From the NCBI GenBank assembly GCA_937889705.1, contig CALBYO010000010.1:1-14759 (forward strand): DNA of 14,759 nucleotides. The letters are read 5' to 3'. Under the pieces are notes generated by a model. The model was given only the letters and a program-made list of their open reading frames with translations. It was not told the DNA's origin and searched no databases. Below, one piece after another: positions 1 through 7,060 of the stretch. A program made the translations under genes and the position numbers. Numbering within the stretch: the first letter of the stretch is position 1; each line of letters starts with the position of its first letter. The stretch is from an uncultured Bacillota bacterium (GTDB taxonomy: Bacteria > Bacillota > Clostridia > Christensenellales > UBA1242).

Positions 1-272
1 ACGAAATCGGCTACAAAGTTGTAAAAGCCGCATTGCTCAAAAAAGTCAAAGAACTAAAAAAAGAATACTCAGACTTAGACAAAGTTGACGTTCAAGAAAG
101 TGCAACTGGCGGAAAAACCGAACAAAACAACAAAACATATATTTTGAATGTAGATGACGCAGAAAACAACATCGGCGAATTCACCGAAGAACTCAACAAA
201 GCAGATGTTACACTTAAAAAGTTCGACTCACTCTACACAAAAACTAAACTCTCACAAGACTTATCTTTGTAA
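1..272 (+). CDS. C-terminal end of an unrecognised protein, cut by the left edge
   Basis: The reading frame is open from base 3 to the TAA at 270-272, so the gene starts outside the window. The TTG at 33 is only an internal Leu codon. About 89 residues are visible, starting EIGYKVVKAALLKKVKELKK. The segment is hydrophilic and rich in Lys, Glu and Asp, with a likely helix or short coiled coil at the start (ALLKKVKELKKEYSDLDKV), a Gly/Thr/Asn-rich break, and a second acidic helix. No membrane segment, Cys pair or catalytic motif is visible. A strong terminator 13 bases downstream ends its transcript. I do not recognise the family, and the missing N-terminal part would be needed to name it. Confidence 0.75.
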   Translation, partial: EIGYKVVKAALLKKVKELKKEYSDLDKVDVQESATGGKTEQNNKTYILNVDDAENNIGEFTEELNKADVTLKKFDSLYTKTKLSQDLSL

Positions 273-285
273 TCCGCAAAACCAG

Positions 286-315
286 AAAAAAACACCCACA
301 TAAGGGTGTTTTTTT
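286..315 (+). terminator. Rho-independent terminator after the left-edge gene
   Basis: The inverted repeat AAAAAAACACCC (286-297) / GGGTGTTTTTTT (304-315) has a 6-base loop and ends in a T-run. It lies 13 bases after the stop at 272. The A-run on the left means it could also work for minus-strand transcription. Confidence 0.9.
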
Positions 316-476
316 ATTTTTGATTACTTACGCTCTTTTGATAGCGAAAGAAATATCCTATTAACTTTATATTTGATTAAAAGTTTGAATTATCTGTCAG
401 CCACTCTTTAAATAAAATAGTAAGTAATTTATTTTTAACTCCAAACACTTTAAACTATAAAGTTTAACAATGTTGC
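316..476. other. Intergenic stretch with no recognised feature
   Basis: About 160 A/T-rich bases lie between two terminators, one for each converging gene. I see no convincing promoter, open frame with a ribosome binding site, tRNA fold or repeat here. Confidence 0.5.
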
Positions 477-507
477 AAAAAAAATCATGCATTAAATGCA
501 TGATTTT
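477..507 (-). terminator. Rho-independent terminator of the four-helix membrane protein gene
   Basis: The arms AAAATCATGCA (481-491) and TGCATGATTTT (497-507) pair perfectly around a 5-base loop. Read on the minus strand, the hairpin is followed by eight T (complement of the A-run at 477-484). It lies 16 bases beyond the stop at 524. Confidence 0.9.
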
Positions 508-523
508 CTCGTAAAATTAAATT

Positions 524-1021
524 CTACTTTCTGCCTTTTTTCTTTGCGTTTACTGGGAAAAATCCAAATAAACCGGCAACAATTCCGCCAATAGCAAGAA
601 GATATGCACCAACAGCAGGCGCAGATTCAACAGCAGTAAGTCTTGTGTTGAAAATAGTTGCTGATAATGAGCTGTCTTTTGCTAATACGCAAATTAACAC
701 AAAAGCAATTATTGCACAAATTACTGACATTGCACTTGTAACCATTTTAACTCTATTGTCGCTCATAACTCCGAAAAGTTGCATAGCAGTTAAAATCAAT
801 GTTAAGCCTGCAAATATAACTGTCATAATTGCAAATGCCATACATGCTCTGGATAAATCGCTCGCGTCACTGAAACTGTTGTTATCAAACAATTTTGTTA
901 CATATTCAGTTCCTGTTACTTGTCCGACTGATTTCAAATATGCAATGCACATTCCTGTTACTGCAAGAACAGTACCAATCAAAACAATCGCTGACAAAAT
1001 CCATTTTTTTGCATTTTTCAT
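524..1021 (-). CDS. Four-helix membrane protein of unknown function
   Basis: The protein has 165 aa. Hydrophobic segments near residues 8-30, 60-85, 90-114 and 134-155 predict four membrane helices. The N-terminus (MKNAKK) and C-terminus (NAKKKGRK) are basic, which puts both ends in the cytoplasm. The loop between helices 1 and 2 (about residues 31-58, polar with Asn, Asp and Ser) would be outside. No catalytic or metal-binding motif is apparent and I do not recognise the family. The ATG at 1021 is supported by a strong ribosome binding site (TAAGGAGGG, complement of 1027-1034, 5-base spacing) and a sigma-A promoter just upstream. The gene is followed by its own terminator, so it is probably monocistronic, although some read-through from the PBP gene upstream is possible because no clear terminator separates them. 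Confidence 0.85.
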   Translation of the reverse strand: MKNAKKWILSAIVLIGTVLAVTGMCIAYLKSVGQVTGTEYVTKLFDNNSFSDASDLSRACMAFAIMTVIFAGLTLILTAMQLFGVMSDNRVKMVTSAMSVICAIIAFVLICVLAKDSSLSATIFNTRLTAVESAPAVGAYLLAIGGIVAGLFGFFPVNAKKKGRK

Positions 1022-1050
1022 ACTATCCCTCCTTATTAAATTTCTTAAAA

Positions 1051-1078
1051 ATTATAACCAATTTTTAATCTTTTTCAA
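1051..1078 (-). promoter_or_regulatory. Sigma-A promoter of the four-helix membrane protein gene
   Basis: Read on the minus strand: -35 TTGAAA (complement of 1073-1078), 16-base spacer, -10 TATAAT (complement of 1051-1056). The predicted start near 1044 leaves a leader of about 20 bases that carries the AAGGAGGG ribosome binding site. Confidence 0.75.
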
Positions 1079-1115
1079 AACAAAAGGAAGAATAATCTAT
1101 ACAAAATTTTTATAA

Positions 1116-3020
1116 CTATGTCGAATTGGTGATTAAATAAACATACTGACCTTTATATAGCAGCGTCTTTGGTGGCGGTAATTGTTCAATTATGAAGCCC
1201 CCGTCACCTTGAATTTCAAAGTTAAGACCTAATTTTTTAAGTTCAACACATGCGTCTGTTAAACTTTTACCAACAAGGTTTGGCATTTCAATGTTTCTTT
1301 CAAGTGGAACATATTTTGGATCGTCTGGTTGAATGTTTTTTTGTTGAATAATATCGGCAAAAATTTCCTTTGCATAAGGAGATGCAACTACGCTACCGTA
1401 GTATGCTCCTGTTCCAGGTTCATCAACAACAATTAATACGATGTATTCTGGGCTTGACGCTGGATAAGTTCCTATAAAACTTGAAACATAAGTTCCAGCA
1501 ATTTTACCGTCTTCATATTTCTGTGTTGTGCCTGTTTTGCCGCCAATTTCGTATCCTTCTAGGAAAGTATATTTTCCAGCTTTTGAAACTGTTTCTTCAA
1601 GCATATCATTGATAATATCAGAAACTTCTTTCGAAATAACTTGGTCTATAACTGTTGGCGAATTTTCTTCCAAAATTAGGCCGTCATCTGAATAAATTTT
1701 TGAGACCATGTATGGTTTTAAAAGTTTACCGCCATTTACGCAAGCAGCAATCGCTGTTATAAGTTGAAGCGGAGTCACAGCAATCGCTTGTCCGAACCCC
1801 ATTCTAGCAAGGTCGACATTTTGAACATTATCTTTGTCCATGATAATTCCGCCGGACTCGCCTAAAAAGTCGATTCCTGTTTTTTTGCCAAGACCAAATT
1901 TTTCAAAATATTCATACATGCGATCAAGTCCCATTCTTAACGCCAAAGTTGTAAAAACAGTGTTGCAAGAATTGCACAAGCCGTCTGTTAAGTCTTCGCT
2001 GCCATGTCCAACCGATTTCCAGCATTTGATTTTTTGCCCATCAACTATATTATACCCTGGGCAATAAAAATGATCAGTTAAATGTGCTACACCAGCACTT
2101 ATCGCACTCGCCATTGTTAAAATTTTAAATGTCGAACCTGGCTCATAAACACTGACAATCGCCTGATTTTTCATCATTTCCATGAGAGCCCCAACATCGT
2201 CACGCGGAACATCGTTTAAATCAAAACTCGGCTTTGAACTGAGTGCCAAAATCTCGCCAGTGTTGGGATCCATAACAATCGCAGTGGCACCTTTCGCCTT
2301 TTGTTCAATCATTAATTTTTCCAAAGTTCTCTCAACAGCAAGTTGTATATTGACATCAATAGTCATTTCAATATTAAAACCAGCAACAGAAGGGACATAA
2401 GAGGTTAAACTATTATATATTTGCTTACCTTGCAAGTCGCTTTGCACAAGCGAATAGCCAGGCACACCTTTTAATATATCGTTATAATACGCTTCCAAGC
2501 CCGCCTGTCCGACATTATCAATCGTTGTAAAGCCAATAAGTTGCGTCATAAGGTTTCCATAAGGATAATACCTGCTGTTGCTTTCAGAAAGATAAACTCC
2601 TGACAAGCCAGAATTGTATATTTTAATTGCAGTTTCTTTCTCTACCTGCATTTTTATTAATACTTCACTAATATTTACATTGCTTACTTTTTCAAAAGTT
2701 TTCATGTAATCAAGTCCAAGCGTTTCGGACAGAACTGTTGAAGTGTTGTTGACATCTTTAACTTCCCTGCCACGGACATATACATCATAAGTCGTATAAG
2801 AAATTGCAAGCGCCGCACCATTTCTGTCCTTGATTGTTCCGCGCTCAGCCGACACTGGCAAATCTCTTGTCCATTGTTCGGTCGCTTTCATTTGAAGATA
2901 ACCGCCATTTATAACCTGAACATAAACAAGTCGCAAACAAATTAGGCTCATTAAAATAGCCAAAATAACAACAACGGCAACAATTCTTTTTCTAAACTTA
3001 TGCAAATTAAAAATATCCAT
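1116..3020 (-). CDS. Class B penicillin-binding protein (SpoVD/PBP2-type transpeptidase) with C-terminal PASTA domain
   Basis: This is a D,D-transpeptidase that cross-links peptidoglycan on the outer face of the membrane, probably with a SEDS glycosyltransferase not present in this window. It has 634 aa from the preferred ATG at 3020; the numbering here is from the in-frame ATG at 3032, four codons earlier. There is one N-terminal membrane helix (17-39), then the PBP dimerisation domain (60-210, with SAERGTIKDRNG at 61-72), then the transpeptidase domain with SxxK S300-TF-K303 (catalytic Ser300), SxN S355-C-N357 and KTG K499-T-G501. A single PASTA domain ends the protein (581-636, MPNLVGKSLTDACVELKKLG). 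All motifs are intact, and length and layout match SpoVD and PBP2b. The ATG at 3020 has GGAG six bases upstream and the ATG at 3032 has none, so 3020 is preferred. The FtsL-like gene lies 45 bases upstream in the same unit. Whether it serves division or sporulation cannot be told from sequence alone. Confidence 0.95.
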   Translation of the reverse strand: MDIFNLHKFRKRIVAVVVILAILMSLICLRLVYVQVINGGYLQMKATEQWTRDLPVSAERGTIKDRNGAALAISYTTYDVYVRGREVKDVNNTSTVLSETLGLDYMKTFEKVSNVNISEVLIKMQVEKETAIKIYNSGLSGVYLSESNSRYYPYGNLMTQLIGFTTIDNVGQAGLEAYYNDILKGVPGYSLVQSDLQGKQIYNSLTSYVPSVAGFNIEMTIDVNIQLAVERTLEKLMIEQKAKGATAIVMDPNTGEILALSSKPSFDLNDVPRDDVGALMEMMKNQAIVSVYEPGSTFKILTMASAISAGVAHLTDHFYCPGYNIVDGQKIKCWKSVGHGSEDLTDGLCNSCNTVFTTLALRMGLDRMYEYFEKFGLGKKTGIDFLGESGGIIMDKDNVQNVDLARMGFGQAIAVTPLQLITAIAACVNGGKLLKPYMVSKIYSDDGLILEENSPTVIDQVISKEVSDIINDMLEETVSKAGKYTFLEGYEIGGKTGTTQKYEDGKIAGTYVSSFIGTYPASSPEYIVLIVVDEPGTGAYYGSVVASPYAKEIFADIIQQKNIQPDDPKYVPLERNIEMPNLVGKSLTDACVELKKLGLNFEIQGDGGFIIEQLPPPKTLLYKGQYVYLITNST

Positions 3021-3041
3021 GCACTTCTCCATGGATATTTT
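3010..3041 (-). promoter_or_regulatory. Perfect 12-bp hairpin covering the PBP start codon
   Basis: In the transcript, arm AAAATATCCATG (complement of 3030-3041) pairs with CATGGATATTTT (complement of 3010-3021) around the 8-base loop GAGAAGTG (3022-3029). The ribosome binding site GGAG is almost wholly in the loop and the preferred ATG (3018-3020) is in the 3' arm. The structure is seen directly; a role in translational control, or as a weak attenuator because a short T-rich stretch follows, is inference. Confidence 0.6.
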
Positions 3042-3065
3042 ATTATTGAAAATTATAAAAAATGA

Positions 3066-3341
3066 TTAAAAATTTAAACCGACAATGTCTTCATGTGTGA
3101 CATCATATTTTTTGTGCAATTCAATATATTGATTATCTAGCTCATTAATTTGCCTGCTTTTAGCATCGTACTCAAAAAAATCTGATGGGAAAATATTGTT
3201 GCTTAAAGCAGCAATAACAAGAAGTTTAACTGACACTCCTGCTGCAACAACAAAGTTTGCGATTAAACTCTTTTTGTTATTAACTTCTGTCAACATTTTA
3301 TTTGCTGGATAATCTTTTCTAAAATCTTTTTCTGTATACAT
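3066..3341 (-). CDS. Small single-pass membrane protein, FtsL-like by position and topology
   Basis: The protein has 91 aa: a charged cytoplasmic N-terminus (1-25), one membrane helix (about 26-49, SLIANFVVAAGVSVKLLVIA), and a short polar outer segment with a helical, possibly coiled-coil pattern (about 57-80, YDAKSRQINELDNQYIELHK). This bitopic layout, and its place directly before a class B PBP in one transcript, are what FtsL has in dcw clusters, where FtsL/DivIC-type proteins bind and activate the PBP. FtsL sequences diverge strongly, so similarity is only suggestive and the coiled coil is short. The rest of a dcw cluster (mraZ, mraW, murE, mraY) is absent. The start is supported by AAGGAG about 8 bases upstream and a near-consensus promoter. 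It could also be an unrelated small membrane protein. Confidence 0.7.
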   Translation of the reverse strand: MYTEKDFRKDYPANKMLTEVNNKKSLIANFVVAAGVSVKLLVIAALSNNIFPSDFFEYDAKSRQINELDNQYIELHKKYDVTHEDIVGLNF

Positions 3342-3366
3342 AATTTATTCTCCTTAACTGTTTTGT

Positions 3367-3395
3367 ATTTTAGCATTATTTCACAGTGATGTCAA
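3367..3395 (-). promoter_or_regulatory. Sigma-A promoter of the FtsL-like/PBP unit
   Basis: Read on the minus strand: TTGACA (complement of 3390-3395), exactly 17 bases, TAAAAT (complement of 3367-3372). It sits back to back with the CPBP promoter on the other strand. The predicted leader is about 20 bases and includes the AAGGAG ribosome binding site. Confidence 0.85.
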
Positions 3396-3425
3396 TAGTG
3401 ACTTTTAAAAAATTTAGATTTAACT

Positions 3426-3453
3426 TTGACATTTTGCTCATTATATATATAAT
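3426..3453 (+). promoter_or_regulatory. Sigma-A promoter of the first CPBP gene, probably leaderless
   Basis: TTGACA (3426-3431), 16-base spacer, TATAAT (3448-3453): both boxes are perfect. Only 8 bases (3454-3461) separate the -10 box from the ATG at 3462, so transcription should begin at or within a base or two of the start codon. Confidence 0.85.
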
Positions 3454-3461
3454 ATTAATAA

Positions 3462-4439
3462 ATGAAAGAAGAATTAACTATTGATAAATTAAAATATGAT
3501 GATAAAGACGCCGGCTGGGGTTATCTTTTTGCGGTCTTAGTTCCTTTGGTTTTTCAATTAATTGTAAGCATTATTTTAACGATTATTTCTACAAAACAAG
3601 GAACAACACCAACCGAATTATTAAAAATAAATTATGTGGCAGCAATTTATTACACTTTAAATGGTCTAACATTTTTTGCTTTATTTTGTTTTTTTAATAA
3701 ATTCAGAAAAAAACGCGCATTTGTTTGTGCAAAAATTGATTTTAAAATCGGTTGGAAAAATACATTAATAATTATTGCACTTTCAATTATTGTTTTATTT
3801 GGATTTAATTATTTCATTAATTTATTATCATATTTAATGCAACTTTGCGGATATAACCCAGACGCAAGTTTGCCATTGCCATTAGATAATGTCGGCTGGC
3901 TTTTTATCAACTTGTTTATTCTTGCTCTTGTGCCAGCAATTTGCGAAGAATTGATTTATCGTGGCATAATTATGAATGGACTTAGAAAATTTGGTAATAC
4001 AACCGCAATCTTCTTATCAGCCGCAATTTTCGCAGTTGCTCATGGTTCAGCAATGCAAACAATTTATCAATTTATACTTGGCGTTGTTCTTGGCTATATA
4101 GTTGTCAAAACTGGCTCACTAGTTGCATCAATGCTCTTCCACTTTTTGAATAACGCAATGGTTTTGGTTGTAAACTATATATTGAATGTAACTCAAAACG
4201 AAACTTTTGCATCAATTTTAGGAACAGAAACTTGGACAGCGTTTGATATAATTTTCGCTATCTGCATGGCGATTGCAACAACTGGCGCTGTAATACTTCT
4301 CGTTTCTTTCTTAAAAAGCAATAAAAAAGAAATAATGTATGAAAAAACAAATGAGAAACTAAATCCAACAGCAAAAATATTGTTTATAATTTCCGCTGTA
4401 CTTTCAATCATAATTTGGTGCATTGGAACATTTGTATAA
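3462..4439 (+). CDS. CPBP (CAAX protease/bacteriocin-processing, Abi) family intramembrane protease
   Basis: A 325-aa polytopic membrane protein with about eight hydrophobic segments. The family's glutamyl-protease core is present: motif 1 CEELIYRG with E162, E163 and R167; motif 2 with H194 (AVAHG); motif 3 with H227 and N230-N231 (FHFLNN). These residues build the active site inside the membrane in known CPBP proteins (Rce1, MroQ-like peptidases). Bacterial members process small peptides, give bacteriocin self-immunity or have unknown substrates; nothing here identifies the substrate. A perfect promoter ends 8 bases before the ATG, there is no ribosome binding site, and no alternative start precedes the first helix, so the mRNA is probably leaderless. 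A second CPBP gene follows after 15 bases, almost certainly co-transcribed. Confidence 0.93.
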   Translation: MKEELTIDKLKYDDKDAGWGYLFAVLVPLVFQLIVSIILTIISTKQGTTPTELLKINYVAAIYYTLNGLTFFALFCFFNKFRKKRAFVCAKIDFKIGWKNTLIIIALSIIVLFGFNYFINLLSYLMQLCGYNPDASLPLPLDNVGWLFINLFILALVPAICEELIYRGIIMNGLRKFGNTTAIFLSAAIFAVAHGSAMQTIYQFILGVVLGYIVVKTGSLVASMLFHFLNNAMVLVVNYILNVTQNETFASILGTETWTAFDIIFAICMAIATTGAVILLVSFLKSNKKEIMYEKTNEKLNPTAKILFIISAVLSIIIWCIGTFV

Positions 4440-4454
4440 TTAGGTGGTATTTTC

Positions 4455-5585
4455 GTGAAAAAAAGAAGTGATATATTTAATGTTAATTTAACTTATTTCA
4501 TAATGATGCTTTTATTTGTTGGAATAAGAATTTTATCAAGCAGCGGCGTTTTAAATTCTATGGGCGAAACTGCAAGTTATATTTTGAACGCCGTAATTCA
4601 AATTGTTATTATGCTTTTGCTGCCTCTTATTATGATAAGTTTGCTTAGGAAAAGAAAAATCGGACAAACACTTGAAGATTGCAGCCTTAAAACAATTTCA
4701 TTTAAAGAAGTATTAATTTCAATCGCAATCGGCATCGTTGTATTTATCTTGAACATCATTTTGTCAACAATAATTTCGTTTATATTTTCATTAATCGGCT
4801 ACTCTTCTGGTTCAAGCGGCTCAGCCGTTTACACAGAGCCAACTGTTGCAAATTTGATGCTCAGCCTGCTTATGACCGCAGTTCTCCCAGCATTCTGTGA
4901 AGAATTTGCGCACCGCGGAATGTTGCTTTCCGGTTATAAAGTTTTGGGATTTAAAAAAGCAGTTTTGTATTCCGCCTTGCTCTTTGGACTTATCCACTTA
5001 AACATAAATCAATTCTTTTTTGCAACACTTGTTGGAGTTGTCCTTGCAACCGTAACACTCTTTTCAAGAAGCATAATTCCTGCAATGATAATTCACTTTA
5101 TGAATAACGGAATAAGCGTATATTTGGAATTTTCTATGGCTAAAAAACTCCCACTTGGTATTTTTTACAGCAACACACTTAACGCATTATTTTCGTCAAA
5201 TATCTTACTAACCTTCTTGTTCATGCTTGTATTTATTCCAACATTAATCTATTTACTGCTTATTTTAATTAAACAATTTTTAAAAATTAACGCTCAAAAA
5301 TCTTTGCAAAACTACATGAATAAAATGGCAATCAATGAACTCAGAAAAGAAACGCTTGGAGATATTGCCCAGGACGAATCGCCAGAATTAATTCAATTTA
5401 ATGAAGCATTGAAAAACAGACCTTTCTCGCCTACGGCAATAAAAATTGAAATTCCTTACGAAATTTTAGGTTTCTACATGAGCCCAGCCATGAAAGCATC
5501 ACAAACAGATAATTTGTTCTTATACGCAACAATCGTTCTTGGTTCGCTAATCACACTATTTACATTTGTTTGGGGAATTATATAA
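4455..5585 (+). CDS. Second CPBP family intramembrane protease
   Basis: A 376-aa polytopic membrane protein. CPBP motifs: CEEFAHRG with E149, E150 and R154; H181 (FGLIHLN); H214 with N217-N218 (HFMNN). The catalytic set is complete. It differs greatly in sequence from the upstream copy and carries an extra, mostly soluble stretch near the C-terminus (about residues 280-345, AINELRKETLGDIAQDESPE region) before a last hydrophobic segment, so the pair is not a recent duplication. The start is GTG at 4455, chosen because AGGTGG (4442-4447) lies 7 bases upstream, right after the stop of the first CPBP gene. It is probably translated from the shared leaderless transcript. Substrate unknown. A strong terminator overlaps the stop codon. 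Confidence 0.92.
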   Translation: MKKRSDIFNVNLTYFIMMLLFVGIRILSSSGVLNSMGETASYILNAVIQIVIMLLLPLIMISLLRKRKIGQTLEDCSLKTISFKEVLISIAIGIVVFILNIILSTIISFIFSLIGYSSGSSGSAVYTEPTVANLMLSLLMTAVLPAFCEEFAHRGMLLSGYKVLGFKKAVLYSALLFGLIHLNINQFFFATLVGVVLATVTLFSRSIIPAMIIHFMNNGISVYLEFSMAKKLPLGIFYSNTLNALFSSNILLTFLFMLVFIPTLIYLLLILIKQFLKINAQKSLQNYMNKMAINELRKETLGDIAQDESPELIQFNEALKNRPFSPTAIKIEIPYEILGFYMSPAMKASQTDNLFLYATIVLGSLITLFTFVWGII

Positions 5586-5611
5586 AAAACATCTCACCAG
5601 AGATGTTTTTT
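5584..5611. terminator. Bidirectional Rho-independent terminator
   Basis: Arms AAAAAACATCTC (5584-5595) and GAGATGTTTTTT (5600-5611) with a 4-base loop. A-run and T-run on both sides let it end the CPBP transcript (+) and the LURP-one operon (-), whose last gene stops at 5624. The left arm overlaps the stop codon of the second CPBP gene. Confidence 0.92.
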
Positions 5612-5623
5612 ATTTTTTGTTAA

Positions 5624-6100
5624 TTATCTTTTCGACCTGTCTTTAACATTATCAACCGCAATGACCATAGCGACAACAAAAGCAGGGTCTTCGATTTCTG
5701 CAATTTCAACTTCATAAGTATCAGCAAGCGCCATCATTGGATTTTTGACAGTTCCAACTTTCTCGCCATTCTTCACAACAGAGTAGCCAGACACTCCCCA
5801 ACCGTCAAGTGTAATTTGGTCACCATATCCCACAACATCATATCCTGGTTTCAAAAAGCGATTTTTAACTTTTGCAACTTTTTGTTTTTCCGAATTAAGA
5901 ATAAAAGTTGAGTGAATAAAGAAATGGAAAAATTTGTTTTTGACAATGTATAAGAGATTATCGTTCATATCAAAAATCTTTTTCTTTCTTGTTAAACTAA
6001 AAAATTTTCCTTTAACTTTATAAATGTCGTTACCATTTTCATCTTTAACAGTAGAACTGCCCTTTAATGAAAATAACTTGTTTTTTACATAAAATTTCAT
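5624..6100 (-). CDS. LURP-one-related (YxjI-like, Tubby-C-like fold) protein
   Basis: The protein has 158 aa and no signal peptide. It shows the repeated beta-hairpin pattern of the LURP-one-related/YxjI family: MKFYVKNKLFSLKGSSTVKD, then DENGNDIYKVKGKFFSL, then IFDMNDNLLYIVKNKFF, and a hydrophobic C-terminal helix, AFVVAMVIAVDNV (about 140-152), the central helix of the Tubby-like barrel. Members are small beta-barrel proteins, often proposed to bind lipids or membranes; the biochemical role in bacteria is not established. It is the last gene of a three-gene operon with two membrane proteins. The ribosome binding site is very strong (AGGAGGGG, complement of 6104-6111) and overlaps the TAG stop of the gene before it, which suggests coupled translation. 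Confidence 0.8.
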   Translation of the reverse strand: MKFYVKNKLFSLKGSSTVKDENGNDIYKVKGKFFSLTRKKKIFDMNDNLLYIVKNKFFHFFIHSTFILNSEKQKVAKVKNRFLKPGYDVVGYGDQITLDGWGVSGYSVVKNGEKVGTVKNPMMALADTYEVEIAEIEDPAFVVAMVIAVDNVKDRSKR

Positions 6101-6109
6101 ATTCCCCTC

Positions 6110-6622
6110 CTATTTTTTAAATACAAAAAACAATGTTAGCGAAAGCGCTATAACCAACAAAACCCAACCGATTAATTGCGAAACTAAAAGCCACTTTTTT
6201 CTTTTTTTCGCTTTTTCATCAATCGAACTTTCGTTAATTTCTTCTTCAATATTCAGCTCGCTTACAACTTCAACTGCCTTACCATTATTTTTTAAATTGC
6301 AAAATTTCAAAGTTAAATTATTTTCGCCATCGGTTAAATTGACTTTTGCTTGATATTCCAATTTGTAACACGCCTTTGGAAGCCTAGGGTTCAAAAGTCC
6401 AAACAATGATACAATGAAATACAGCATTTGAATCAACCACCAGCAACGACCGTTTATTTCCAAAACATTTTTAACGCTTACATTTGCGCAATCATTTTCT
6501 GTTTGATGTTTTATTTCAATAATTCCGTCTTTATTTCTTTTATAATCAACTGCCTTGCCATCAATTTCGATTAATGGATTTAATTCTAACCCGCCTTGGA
6601 TTTTCAAATTTAATGTTTTCAT
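6110..6622 (-). CDS. C-terminally anchored membrane protein of unknown function
   Basis: 170 aa from the ATG at 6622. The first 130 or so residues look like a mainly beta-stranded soluble domain, interrupted by a hydrophobic, Trp-rich stretch (CWWLIQMLYFIVSLFGLL, about 59-76) that may be a re-entrant or membrane-contact helix. A charged stretch (EEEINESSIDEKAKKRKK) precedes a single C-terminal helix (WLLVSQLIGWVLLVIALSLT) and a short basic tail. I recognise no family. The start is set by GGAGGTG (complement of 6630-6636) with 7-base spacing; a TTG one codon earlier is less likely. The ATG overlaps the TGA of the upstream gene (TGATG), a typical sign of translational coupling. It sits in the operon with the LURP-one-like protein. 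Confidence 0.75.
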   Translation of the reverse strand: MKTLNLKIQGGLELNPLIEIDGKAVDYKRNKDGIIEIKHQTENDCANVSVKNVLEINGRCWWLIQMLYFIVSLFGLLNPRLPKACYKLEYQAKVNLTDGENNLTLKFCNLKNNGKAVEVVSELNIEEEINESSIDEKAKKRKKWLLVSQLIGWVLLVIALSLTLFFVFKK

Positions 6623-7053
6623 CAATTAACACCTCCGCTAAGTAAGAATACAAGCCCTACGATTAATGAAAGCCCAAGTATAATTGATGAAGCAACAATT
6701 TTGGCAACCGAACGTTTTTCTTTTTGCACGCTCAAAAAAATTATTGACAAAATCGAAGCAAAAATCGTAATTCCAAAAACATAAGGAAACGCAACATACA
6801 TTTTTGTAATGACAGTTATTAATTTTTCGCCATTGTTAAACAGTCCAGAAACAAATCCAGGCGAAGTGAGAAACACTAACCCGCAAGTGCAAATGATTGA
6901 GAAAAACGCAATAAAAACGGCTAGGACAAAATATAATGCTGACAGCATTGATCCTAGCCAAAGAAGCGTCATTAAAACCAGTCCAACAACTGAATAATTG
7001 AACATAATTTTACCAAAATGCAACTGATATATGCTATTGTATTTTTTCTTCAT
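6622..7053 (-). CDS. Four-helix membrane protein of unknown function, first gene of the LURP-one operon
   Basis: 143 aa from the ATG at 7053. The frame continues up to a TTG at 7101, but the bases there hold the likely promoter. Hydrophobic segments at about residues 17-35, 38-62, 80-103 and 115-138 predict four helices with a basic cytoplasmic N-terminus (MKKKYNSIYQLHFGK) and a basic internal loop (SVQKEKRSVAK). No motif or family is recognised. No ribosome binding site precedes 7053, and a TATAGT box ends 7 bases before it, so this may be a fourth leaderless gene; the start is therefore less certain than its neighbours. It ends in TGA overlapping the ATG of the next gene. Confidence 0.7.
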   Translation of the reverse strand: MKKKYNSIYQLHFGKIMFNYSVVGLVLMTLLWLGSMLSALYFVLAVFIAFFSIICTCGLVFLTSPGFVSGLFNNGEKLITVITKMYVAFPYVFGITIFASILSIIFLSVQKEKRSVAKIVASSIILGLSLIVGLVFLLSGGVN

Positions 7054-7060
7054 CGCTTTT

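Noticed and set aside
645..1115. A 156-codon plus-strand frame over the four-helix membrane protein gene.
   Set aside because: The opposite strand has a promoter, a strong ribosome binding site, a terminator and a plausible membrane protein; this frame has none and runs through that promoter.
3030..3032. ATG at 3032 as the start of the PBP.
   Set aside because: It has no ribosome binding site, while the in-frame ATG at 3020 has GGAG at proper spacing and all PBP features lie downstream of it.
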